DNA of 35,222 bases from JAXMBN01 sp046349875 (GTDB lineage Bacteria; Planctomycetota; Planctomycetia; Pirellulales; Pirellulaceae). Location of the stretch: positions 1-35,222 of the forward strand of contig JAXMBN010000052.1 of NCBI GenBank assembly GCA_046349875.1, read 5' to 3'. Both the position numbers and the translations under genes were made by a program. The notes below the pieces were generated by a model. That model had not been told where the DNA came from, made no database searches, and worked only from the letters and a program-made list of their open reading frames with translations. Below are positions 18,441-25,430 of the stretch, in pieces; within the stretch, counting starts at the first letter, position 1; each line of letters opens with the position of its first letter.

Positions 18441-18468
18441 TTTTCGAAATGAGCATGTGTGGATTCAG

Positions 18469-18825
18469 ATGATGGAGCAACGCCGCGTCGAAAGCGATGA
18501 GTTTGCCAAACAGTTGAGGCAACGAGCTTCCGAATCGGAATCGATATTGTGGTTTCACCTTCGTGGACGACGATGTTGTGGCGAGAAATTTAGGCGTCAA
18601 CACCCAATCGGCCCGTACAATCTTGATTTCTACTGTGCAGCTCATCAACTGGCAATTGAATGTGACGGATGCGATCATCGTACCGAGGAAGGTAAGGCAA
18701 GAGATGCGCGTCGTGACGCATGGTTGAAGTCTCAAGGTATTCGAGTACTTCGGTTCACGAACACAGAGATCGAAGATGACGATTCTGCTGTATTGAAAGT
18801 GATAGGAGAATCACAAGGAGAGTGA
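18469..18825 (+). CDS. DUF559 protein, Vsr-like endonuclease fold
   Basis: The 118-residue protein belongs to the DUF559 family, which shares the fold of the very short patch repair endonuclease and the PD-(D/E)XK superfamily. Family features seen are LRQRASESESILWFHLRGRR near the start, KFRRQHPIGPYNLDFYC in the middle with the metal-binding Asp, LAIECDGCDH with the conserved E and DG..H, and RRDAWLKSQGIRVLRFTN with the final strand, giving the whole domain without gaps. The ATG at 18469 or 18472 is the likely start; an upstream GTG at 18457 is possible. It lies between inverted G-rich/C-rich arms, and its last codons merge into the repeat that is tandemly copied downstream. Activity and substrate are unknown; a DNA endonuclease or recombinase-like helper is the natural guess. 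Confidence 0.88.
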   Translation: MMEQRRVESDEFAKQLRQRASESESILWFHLRGRRCCGEKFRRQHPIGPYNLDFYCAAHQLAIECDGCDHRTEEGKARDARRDAWLKSQGIRVLRFTNTEIEDDDSAVLKVIGESQGE

Positions 18826-18838
18826 GGCATGCGTTTTT

Positions 18839-19524
18839 GCCCCCTCACCCCCGCCCCTCTCCCCGCTTGCATCTTGTAACGCCATGGACCATCCGTGGCG
18901 GGGCGAGGGGAGAATACCGGGGTGATGTGGTTACTGGTGCTGTAAGTTGACTAAAGAGGTGAGTTGAAACGAGAGAGAAGATTAGGCGTCAACATCAGAC
19001 TCACAAGGTGAGGCGTGTGTGTTGCCCCCTCACCCCCGCCCCCTCTCCCCGCTTGCATCTTGTAACGCCATGGACCACCCGTGGCAGGGGAATACCGGGG
19101 TGATGTGGTTGCTGATGCGGTAAGTAATCTAAAGAGGTGAGTTGTGACGAGAGAGAAGATTAGGCGTCAACATCAGACTCATTAAGAGAATGAGACCTTG
19201 TGTATTTGCCCCCTCACCCCCGCCCCTCTCCCCTGTCTTGTAACGCCATGGATCATCCGTGGCGGGGCGAGGGGAGAATACCGGGGTGAGGTGGTTGTTG
19301 ATGCTGTGAGTAATCTAAAGAGGTGAGTTGCGACGAGAGAGAAGATTAGGCGTCAACATCAGAAACACTAGGAGAATGAGGCATGTGTATTTGCCCCCTC
19401 ACCATCGCTCCTCTCTCCGCTTGCAACTAAGAGCGCCATGGACCATTCGTGGCGGGGCGAGGGGAGAATACCAGGGTGATGTGATTGTTGATACTGTGAG
19501 TTAACTAAAGCGGTGAGTTGTGGT
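18839..19524 (+). repeat. Tandem array of 185-bp units (about 3.7 copies)
   Basis: Units begin with GCCCCCTCAC at 18839, 19024, 19208 and 19393, so the period is 185, 184 and 185 bases; the fourth unit is cut short near 19524. Each contains, in order, a C-rich arm, CGCCATGGA-ACC-TCCGTGGCG-like hairpin core (at 18880, 19066, 19244 and 19434), a G-rich segment complementary to the C-rich arm, AATACCGGGGTGATGTGG, AAAGAGGTGAGTTG, and TTAGGCGTCAACATCAG in units 1-3. A segment like the end of the DUF559 gene closes units 1-3. No coding capacity is apparent. Unit 2 has lost part of the G-rich segment. The array ends 33 bases from the stop codon of the pyrophosphatase gene. Confidence 0.9.
18842..18863 (-). 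repeat. Right inverted arm flanking the DUF559 gene
   Basis: CCCTCACCCCCGCCCCTCTC plus CC is the complement of the left arm at 18418-18440. The same C-rich sequence begins every unit of the tandem array that follows, so the arm is both the end of the DUF559 module and the start of unit 1. Confidence 0.8.
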
Positions 19525-19557
19525 GCAACAGGAATGATGACCAAACGGTAAGCAGTC

Positions 19558-21210
19558 TTAGGCTTCGGCAGTTTCGAGGATGCGGGCGATGAGTGGTAGC
19601 AGTTGTTTCTTGCGACTGACGACGCCATCGAGCTGGTATAGATTTTTGTCAACTTGAGGGTAATTGATCTCTTCCCAATTGTCGGGCTCGCTAGACATCA
19701 AGAGCAGACTGCCGTTCGATACGATGTCGGTCACCATGAGCGCGGAAAACTTGAGCGACTTTTCTTTCGCCAATTGTTGCAATGCCGAAAGTAGTTCCGC
19801 TTTGCGATCCCAGAAGAGATCGAATCCATTTTCTTCGATCTGCGAGATCGAAAATCGGCGTTGGTTCTCTTCGAACTCTTTGCAATCTTCGCGGACCACC
19901 TGCGACGGATTCGCGGTGCGAAGCGACGAACCAATGGCAAAGAACTCTTTTGCGTATTGATCCAGATCGACTTCGACGAAACCTCGGAGCCACGCCAAGC
20001 ATTGAGCATCCACATCGGTCGTCGTCGGGGATCGCAAAAAGAGCGTGTCCGAGATGATGCCGGAAGCCATGCAAAGGGCAATCCCTGGTGAAGGTGTCAG
20101 TCCACTAGCGCGAAACTGCCTCGCCACAAGCGTGCACGTCGAGCCCACCGGGTCATTGATGAACTTGATGGGTTGAGATGTCTTGAGCCCGCCTCCGATG
20201 CGATGGTGGTCGAGTACTTCGAGGATGTCTGCCTCATCGGCCCCCTGCACTGCTTGCCCTAATTCATTGTGATCCACCAACACCAATTGAGGCTTGGGCA
20301 GGTTGATCAAGTCGGACTTGGAAAGTACACCGATCAAACGGCCTTCGTCATCAACCACAGGGAAAGAGCTTTGGGAGGTTCGATCAATGGCTTTTTCTGC
20401 ATCGGCCACCGGCATCTTCGCAGGCAACGAAAGAAAGTCTCGTTGAATCGCCGAGGTCACCACACGAGCGGATTTAATGCGCATGGTGGTTGTCGCCGTG
20501 TCGAATGGGCTCTTGATCACGGTGACCTTGTTGAGCTTGGCAAGTTGGTACAGTCCAGGAGAAAGCTCGTATCCACCTGTGATCACCAAGACTCGGGCAC
20601 CATGCTCCAACGCTGGTAATTGAATCGTTGGGCGGTCTCCCGTCACGACGATCAAACGCGAGGCAGGATATTGATGCAACCGACGTGTAAATCCCTCGGC
20701 ACTCATACCGCCGACCATTACCAGCATTGGCAATGTTTCAACAAAATCAAGCGAGTGTTGATATTGGCCTTGCACCACGTGTCGAATTTTTTCGATCGAA
20801 CTTTCGATGGTCCGCGATCGAATAGGATCCTCATCTCCTTCGAAAATGACTCGCAACAAGTCCAGCAACGTCAAAATCCCAATAACGCGACGCTCATCAT
20901 CAACGATGGGAATGGAGTTGAGCGAATGCTCCTTCATCTTTTGATAGATCTCGTAGAACACCTCCGTCTCTTTGGCGGTGATTGGATCTTTGCGGCAAAC
21001 ATCGTCCACTTCCGGCCGAACATCCATGATGATCTTTGGAGCGTGCAGGCCAGCGCATTTCAGAGCGTACTCTGTTCGCTTATTCGGCGCGCCACAACAG
21101 GCCGCGATCGCATCGGGACGCGAAGTTCGTTGTAGATAGTCTGCATAGGCTATGGCAGCGCAGATGGCGTCAGTGTCTGGATTGCGATGACCGAATACGA
21201 AAACCGACAT
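19558..21210 (-). CDS. ppaC: Manganese-dependent family II inorganic pyrophosphatase with CBS and DRTGG domains
   Basis: The enzyme hydrolyses pyrophosphate to phosphate and belongs to the DHH phosphoesterases. Catalytic motifs are GHRNPDTDA at 7-15, VDHNE around 300, LDHHRIGGG (the DHH motif) and, in the C-terminal DHHA2 domain, SRKKQLLP. The N-terminal DHH half is split by an insert of roughly 240 residues. The insert consists of CBS motif one (DPITAKETEVFYEIYQKMKE to GILTLLDLL), a DRTGG-like domain, and CBS motif two (SFPVVDDEGRLIGVLSKSDL). At 550 residues it has the size of the regulated CBS-PPases, in which adenine nucleotides bound to the CBS pair control activity. It is the first gene after the repeat-rich segment. 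The start at ATG 21210 gives the correct N-terminus. Confidence 0.95.
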   Translation of the reverse strand: MSVFVFGHRNPDTDAICAAIAYADYLQRTSRPDAIAACCGAPNKRTEYALKCAGLHAPKIIMDVRPEVDDVCRKDPITAKETEVFYEIYQKMKEHSLNSIPIVDDERRVIGILTLLDLLRVIFEGDEDPIRSRTIESSIEKIRHVVQGQYQHSLDFVETLPMLVMVGGMSAEGFTRRLHQYPASRLIVVTGDRPTIQLPALEHGARVLVITGGYELSPGLYQLAKLNKVTVIKSPFDTATTTMRIKSARVVTSAIQRDFLSLPAKMPVADAEKAIDRTSQSSFPVVDDEGRLIGVLSKSDLINLPKPQLVLVDHNELGQAVQGADEADILEVLDHHRIGGGLKTSQPIKFINDPVGSTCTLVARQFRASGLTPSPGIALCMASGIISDTLFLRSPTTTDVDAQCLAWLRGFVEVDLDQYAKEFFAIGSSLRTANPSQVVREDCKEFEENQRRFSISQIEENGFDLFWDRKAELLSALQQLAKEKSLKFSALMVTDIVSNGSLLLMSSEPDNWEEINYPQVDKNLYQLDGVVSRKKQLLPLIARILETAEA

Positions 21211-21635
21211 GCGTCGCGAGTCCCCAAAACGAACGATAAACGGTGAGTTTCACCATAAGGTGCTTGAATGCTGGAAGCAGTATAGGCATATCGGCAACTT
21301 ATCCCAAGCGATCTTGACACTTCTGGGGTCCACGTGGGTCTGTGAGGATTTCCCGGATCCCACCGTCACCCGGCTTTTTTCTCGGCTCCACACCGTCCAA
21401 TGCAGGATTCACACCAATGCCGCTTATGAAGCGAGTGGAAGCATAAGAAAAAGCGGTGCTCGCGGCCAGATTTTCCGATGCAACTCAGACCATCCGGGTT
21501 GAATGCCCGCGATCGATTGAGACAAGATGCCGCATTTGGACGGTTTCCCACCGGCAGAAAAAAAGGAGTGAAGCGGTGCCTCACTCCTTTGTAAAAATGT
21601 TTGAGCAACGGAAAAACCGTAAGACGGGCCAATGG
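21211..21635. other. Intergenic region between ppaC and the prenyltransferase-like gene
   Basis: Both flanking genes read on the minus strand. I see the terminator of the upstream gene at its right end (21552-21592) and no supported gene. An imperfect inverted pair, CTTATG and CATAAG near 21423-21447, is probably too weak to matter. The ppaC promoter should lie in the left half. Confidence 0.5.
21552..21592 (-). terminator. Rho-independent terminator of the prenyltransferase-like gene
   Basis: On the minus strand GGAGTGA (from 21587) pairs with TCACTCC (to 21565) across a 9-base loop, followed by a run of seven T and then CTGCC. The stem can extend by A-T pairs. It lies about 45 bases after the stop codon at 21636 in the right orientation. 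Confidence 0.85.
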
Positions 21636-22754
21636 CTATGGCTTTAGGTACGCCAGCGTTAGCAGAGCATATCCGGTGACGAGGTTGGCGTCCCCTTCAA
21701 GCCATCGGGTATCGGGGTTCACGAACGATCCATTGGCTGATTGGAATTTTTGCAACTGCGCAAAAATCTCGGAGCGCCATGCGTGGGCTCCATCGTCGGC
21801 GACGAACTCGTCATTTCCTAAGGCATCGAGTGCTTTGGCCATGGTGTGGTAGTAATAGAAAAGTCCCGATGTTCCCATCCCGGGATTCGATGTTACCGAA
21901 TAGTGGGACTTCAGAAATTTGATGGCGCCGACAACGCGAGGATCGTCTTTCTTCACGCCAGCGAAGATCATGCTTTTCAGACCCGCATAGGTCATCGATC
22001 CGTAGCTACGCAATCCACCATTGGCCTCTTTGCCGGCAAAGCTTTCACCACCAGCAGCGGGCGTGTAGTAGAAACCACCATCATTCACGAGCTTTGCAAA
22101 GGGAGTCGTGTTGGCAGGCGTGTCGAGGTTTTGGCAACGGCTCACAAAAAATAGAGCCTTCTGAATGGCTTCATCGTTTTCACTCGTACCGACACTCTTC
22201 AAGGCATCGATCATGAATCCAGTATTCGATAGGTCTGGGCGAGACTTGCTGCCGTACCCGGCTCCGCCGTAGTTCATGTCCTCTTTGTTCTTCTCTTCCG
22301 TTTCATCCCACTGCATCTGTTTTACATACTTGGTTGCAGCAGCGATCGTGGCATCATGCTTCCCTTGACGGTTGGCTTTTGCGAGCGCCATCAGGACTAA
22401 GCTAGTTTCGTAGTTGGTATGTTTCGAATCTTTGAGATAGATTCCTCCATCCGGTTGACGGAAAGATAGGAGGTAATCAAGCGATTTGGAAACCACCGGA
22501 TCATCTGGGCTGACACCAACGTTGAGCAAACCTGTCACGACAAGTGCCGTCACCCCGATGCTGCTTTGTTTGCTATACGATCCATCGTCCGCTTGACCTT
22601 GCGAACGAAGGTAGCTTACTGCTTTCTGAACAGTGCTGTTCCACTGATCGCTGCTGACTTTGGTGGAGTTGATCTTCGCCGCGTCTTGCCCATAGGCAGT
22701 GAAGCCGGTTGTCAACGCGAAGATGCAAACGATCATCCGAAACCATGAAGACAT
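21636..22754 (-). CDS. Secreted prenyltransferase/squalene-oxidase-repeat protein
   Basis: From ATG 22754 the product is 372 residues. The start is fixed by GGAAAGG six bases upstream and by the signal peptide that follows it (MSSWFRMIVCIFALTTGF, cut near AYGQ). The body is an alpha/alpha-barrel of repeats: AVSYLRSQGQADDGSYS, SLDYLLSFRQPDGGIYL, ATKYVKQMQW, ALFFVSRCQN and AIKFLKSHYSV. Each helix pair is followed by a G-rich turn, as in the terpene cyclase/prenyltransferase superfamily and in alpha-2-macroglobulin-type thioester proteins. I see no DDxxD or DxDD cyclase motif, so enzymatic activity is uncertain. Similar secreted proteins are common in planctomycetes, where their job is unknown. 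A clear terminator follows. Confidence 0.88.
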   Translation of the reverse strand: MSSWFRMIVCIFALTTGFTAYGQDAAKINSTKVSSDQWNSTVQKAVSYLRSQGQADDGSYSKQSSIGVTALVVTGLLNVGVSPDDPVVSKSLDYLLSFRQPDGGIYLKDSKHTNYETSLVLMALAKANRQGKHDATIAAATKYVKQMQWDETEEKNKEDMNYGGAGYGSKSRPDLSNTGFMIDALKSVGTSENDEAIQKALFFVSRCQNLDTPANTTPFAKLVNDGGFYYTPAAGGESFAGKEANGGLRSYGSMTYAGLKSMIFAGVKKDDPRVVGAIKFLKSHYSVTSNPGMGTSGLFYYYHTMAKALDALGNDEFVADDGAHAWRSEIFAQLQKFQSANGSFVNPDTRWLEGDANLVTGYALLTLAYLKP

Positions 22755-23036
22755 AACAAACCTTTCCAGAGAACGAAACTTGCCATCCAAGGCATCCCAT
22801 CCACAAAGCATCCAGGGACCCGACCATCACCGAAAATTGCAGCAAACGATGTGCCCAACCATTAGAATAGAATTTTTCACGAAGGATGCAAACGGAGGAG
22901 GCGAACACCATCGTTTCTTGCGAAAAGCTCATTCACCATCGAGTCTTATAAGGTGGATTTTTCACCGATGTGGTCAGAAATTGTCCTGAACCCGAGAGGA
23001 AGCGATCGCCATGCGCGATTTCGCCTGGGGATCGGG

Positions 23037-24020
23037 ATGAAGGTTCAAGACAATCGCCGACGTGGACTGACGATGATCGAATTGTTGGTGGTCATCGCCA
23101 TCCTCGCTGCTCTGGCAGGGCTTTTGCTTCCAGCGGTTCAGCAAGCCCGAGAGGCCGTTCGAAAGGTGCAGTGCCAAAGTAATCTCCGACAGATTGCTTT
23201 GGCTGCGCACAACTACGAATCCTCCATGAAGTGTTTTCCGCCTGGACGTGGTGCACCGCTTCCATTCGCCTTTTCTACGTTCGCCTATCTTTTGCCTCAG
23301 CTTGAGCAAGTTGCGGTTTGGAAAGATATCCGTTTCGATCAAGCGCCCGTCGATTTCAATGTAGGATCCATCACACACAGTGGCCAAGCCAATCGCAAAG
23401 CAGCAGAAGTCAATCTTGCAATCCTTCTTTGCCCTAGCGATGCGAATGGGCCTCGAGTCGAAGGTCAGTCGTATGGTGCTGCTAGTTATTCAGGGAATGT
23501 GGGAACAGGCTTGGTCGATCGAGGCAATCTCGTTCAAGCCGATGGTGTTTTCTATCTTCAATCGCAAACCAAAATTCGGGACATAGGCGATGGATTATCA
23601 CAGACGGCGCTCTTCAGTGAAAAGTGTTTAGGCTCTGGAAGACCGTTCACATCAACCATCTCATGGAACCCAAGTCGACACTTTGCTGAGACTCCATTGT
23701 CGATCGATCCTACCGAGCAAGCGTGTTCCAACCCTACCGTACTTTCCTGGAATGCAACTCGCGGTTCCAAGTGGATCATGGGGAATTATGGAAACACACT
23801 GTATAACCATGCATTGCGTCCCAATGACACTCATTGGGACTGCGTGAATGCATCGCAGCAAAAAGGACGATTGGGAGCTCGCAGTTCGCATCGCGGTGGA
23901 ATCTACCTTGTGTATGGAGATGGCCACGTGTCCTGGATCGCAGATGCTGTAGACTTTGCGGCTTGGCAGGCCATCGCAAGTCGTCAGGCAAATGAACCCA
24001 ATGCCATGCAAGTGGATTGA
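23037..24020 (+). CDS. DUF1559 pseudopilin-like protein (PulG-type N-terminus)
   Basis: From ATG 23037 the protein is 327 residues. The N-terminus RRGLTMIELLVVIAILAALAG is a type IV pilin/pseudopilin signal: a prepilin peptidase would cut after the Gly, leaving Leu first and Glu at position five. The following LLPAVQQAREAVRKVQCQSNLRQIALAAHNYES is the strongly conserved entry to the DUF1559 domain. The conserved ending with GDGHVSWIADAVD is also present. The family is greatly expanded in planctomycetes and is probably assembled at or on the cell surface; individual roles are unknown. The upstream in-frame extension back to 22953 is not pilin-like, so the later ATG is chosen. It converges on the next gene with three bases between the stop codons. 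Confidence 0.94.
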   Translation: MKVQDNRRRGLTMIELLVVIAILAALAGLLLPAVQQAREAVRKVQCQSNLRQIALAAHNYESSMKCFPPGRGAPLPFAFSTFAYLLPQLEQVAVWKDIRFDQAPVDFNVGSITHSGQANRKAAEVNLAILLCPSDANGPRVEGQSYGAASYSGNVGTGLVDRGNLVQADGVFYLQSQTKIRDIGDGLSQTALFSEKCLGSGRPFTSTISWNPSRHFAETPLSIDPTEQACSNPTVLSWNATRGSKWIMGNYGNTLYNHALRPNDTHWDCVNASQQKGRLGARSSHRGGIYLVYGDGHVSWIADAVDFAAWQAIASRQANEPNAMQVD

Positions 24021-24023
24021 GCA

Positions 24024-25202
24024 TTACATCCCATGGTCAGCAGACCTATTCCCCTTGCCCTCCTGCAGATGGAGTTTGGCAATGTCACAAGTTTTTCGCC
24101 ATGCATCTTCGGTCGCAAAGTATTTTCGAAGCAATACGACTGGGTGATTGGGTGACATATGAAGAATGCCTCGCCATTCTACTTCGTTGATGTGAGCTTC
24201 TTGAAAGGCTGACCAAGGTATGGCGATTTGCAGCGAATTCGTACGCTTGACGATTCCCTCGGAGTGAATGGTCATTTCAACATCCGACACTGCTGTCCCA
24301 GGAATGAAGATGACGCGAATCCCTCGCGCTAATCGAATGGCAGACAAAACCATCATCGGTGAAATGGCAACGAGGGCCAGCCATTGCAAGTCCATTAGAC
24401 ATTCCACAACGGAGTAGCAAAGAAGGATCATGCCTATCAAGCTTATGAGCGAAAAGAAGAACTGTTTGCGAATAGTCGTCCAATAATCCGCGTAGGACAA
24501 AGCGATGTCTCGATTGCGAACGATACCCGTGGCGATCACTTCTGGAACAGACCAGGTTGGGTTCCCAAAGTCGACGGAAGGACAAAGCTGATTGGTGACC
24601 TTCTGATTTGCAGGCTGCAATCGACATCGCTGAGCAAAGGAATCGATTTCGGAGAGCGGAACAGAACTTGTATCGCATTGCATTACGAAGCCCATGGGGT
24701 GGAACCAGGTTGGCATCAATAAAAAGAAGGATGATCCAACGACTTTATGACCTCGAACGAGCCCCCAGGCGAAATGGCCCATTCCGTGTGAGCTTTTGAT
24801 GCGAATGCCATCTTCGCGAAGTTGTAAGGTTATTTTTTCTGGCGATGTTCCATTCAGTGATTCCATTCCCAGCGTCATCAACCGACGCAAAAATGTTTGG
24901 GCGGCGATGGTTCCAACGCCGTAAGCGCTGGCCGCCCCCCAGAAAAGAAAGGGTGAACCATTCGGTCGCAAAAATCGAATTGCTACAAGAAAGATCAGAA
25001 ATAGCCAACGGCCACGTTGAGCGGAAAGGCTAAAGCTTGCCAGTGTGAGAATCTGAGTTCGAGCTTCGCGAACGAGGTCTGGATCGACTTCAGCAACCAA
25101 CGTCCCAGAGACTTCAACCGGTGGTTCCTGCCCTCCCTTTTGGGCAAAATCTACTTGGGAACTGCCTCGATATTCGTAGGGATTTGAATCATCGGGTGGC
25201 AT
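24024..25202 (-). CDS. Membrane protein with two YcxB-like halves
   Basis: The 392-residue protein has an N-terminal polar part starting with the SNPYEYRG form of the planctomycete NPY motif. It then has two similar halves. Each consists of a pair of hydrophobic segments (GRWLFLIFLVAIRFL and the next; then FFFSLISLIGMILLCYSVVE and LQWLALVAISPMMVLSAI) followed by a soluble beta-rich stretch. The soluble stretches (LQLREDGIRIKSSHGMGHFAWG and MTIHSEGIVKRTNSLQIAIPWSAF) both read like the YcxB-like C-terminal domain, with its turn, a short loop and a W. Function is unknown. The duplicated layout is my reading by eye and not an alignment. It converges on the DUF1559 gene. Confidence 0.75.
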   Translation of the reverse strand: MPPDDSNPYEYRGSSQVDFAQKGGQEPPVEVSGTLVAEVDPDLVREARTQILTLASFSLSAQRGRWLFLIFLVAIRFLRPNGSPFLFWGAASAYGVGTIAAQTFLRRLMTLGMESLNGTSPEKITLQLREDGIRIKSSHGMGHFAWGLVRGHKVVGSSFFLLMPTWFHPMGFVMQCDTSSVPLSEIDSFAQRCRLQPANQKVTNQLCPSVDFGNPTWSVPEVIATGIVRNRDIALSYADYWTTIRKQFFFSLISLIGMILLCYSVVECLMDLQWLALVAISPMMVLSAIRLARGIRVIFIPGTAVSDVEMTIHSEGIVKRTNSLQIAIPWSAFQEAHINEVEWRGILHMSPNHPVVLLRKYFATEDAWRKTCDIAKLHLQEGKGNRSADHGM

Positions 25203-25430
25203 GAGCAGGCAAGAAATCCTTTCGCAAACCGATTCAAAACACGTGTCCGGCAGGCTGCATTGTCAACTAGAATACGGAGAGACAAATTTCGCTGATAAAT
25301 CAATCGAGCGAAATCGTTCAAGTCAGCGAATGGCTCGCGGAATCAAGGTACCAAAACCGATCCTTCGCGTGTGTTCGGACATCAAAAGAATTTCTAGGTT
25401 TTGTCGACAGACATCGATCGTTCCATTGCT

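Larger units (their letters stand above)
17976..18468. other. Intergenic region leading into the DUF559 element
   Basis: No gene is supported. It holds one isolated copy of the repeat found in the downstream array (18158-18271) and a perfect 13-bp inverted repeat, CCCCTCTCCCTTT at 18368-18380 and its complement at 18415-18427, with a 34-base loop. The latter runs into the G-rich left arm that mirrors the sequence after the DUF559 gene. The stretch 17976-18157 shows nothing recognised. Confidence 0.6.
18158..19524. mobile_element. Putative DUF559-associated mobile element with tandem miniature derivatives
   Basis: I group here the isolated repeat copy, the intact DUF559 gene with its flanking inverted arms, and the 185-bp tandem array. 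The arrangement is what one expects of an element with a coding copy and shortened non-coding copies. The repeat units keep short stretches resembling the inside and the end of the DUF559 gene with the coding body missing. No target-site duplication was identified and no transposase is present, so mobility is inference. Confidence 0.5.

Noticed and set aside
21209..21502. Plus-strand frame of 97 codons overlapping the start of ppaC
   Set aside because: It has a low-complexity composition, no ribosome-binding site and no recognisable family, and the region should hold the ppaC promoter.
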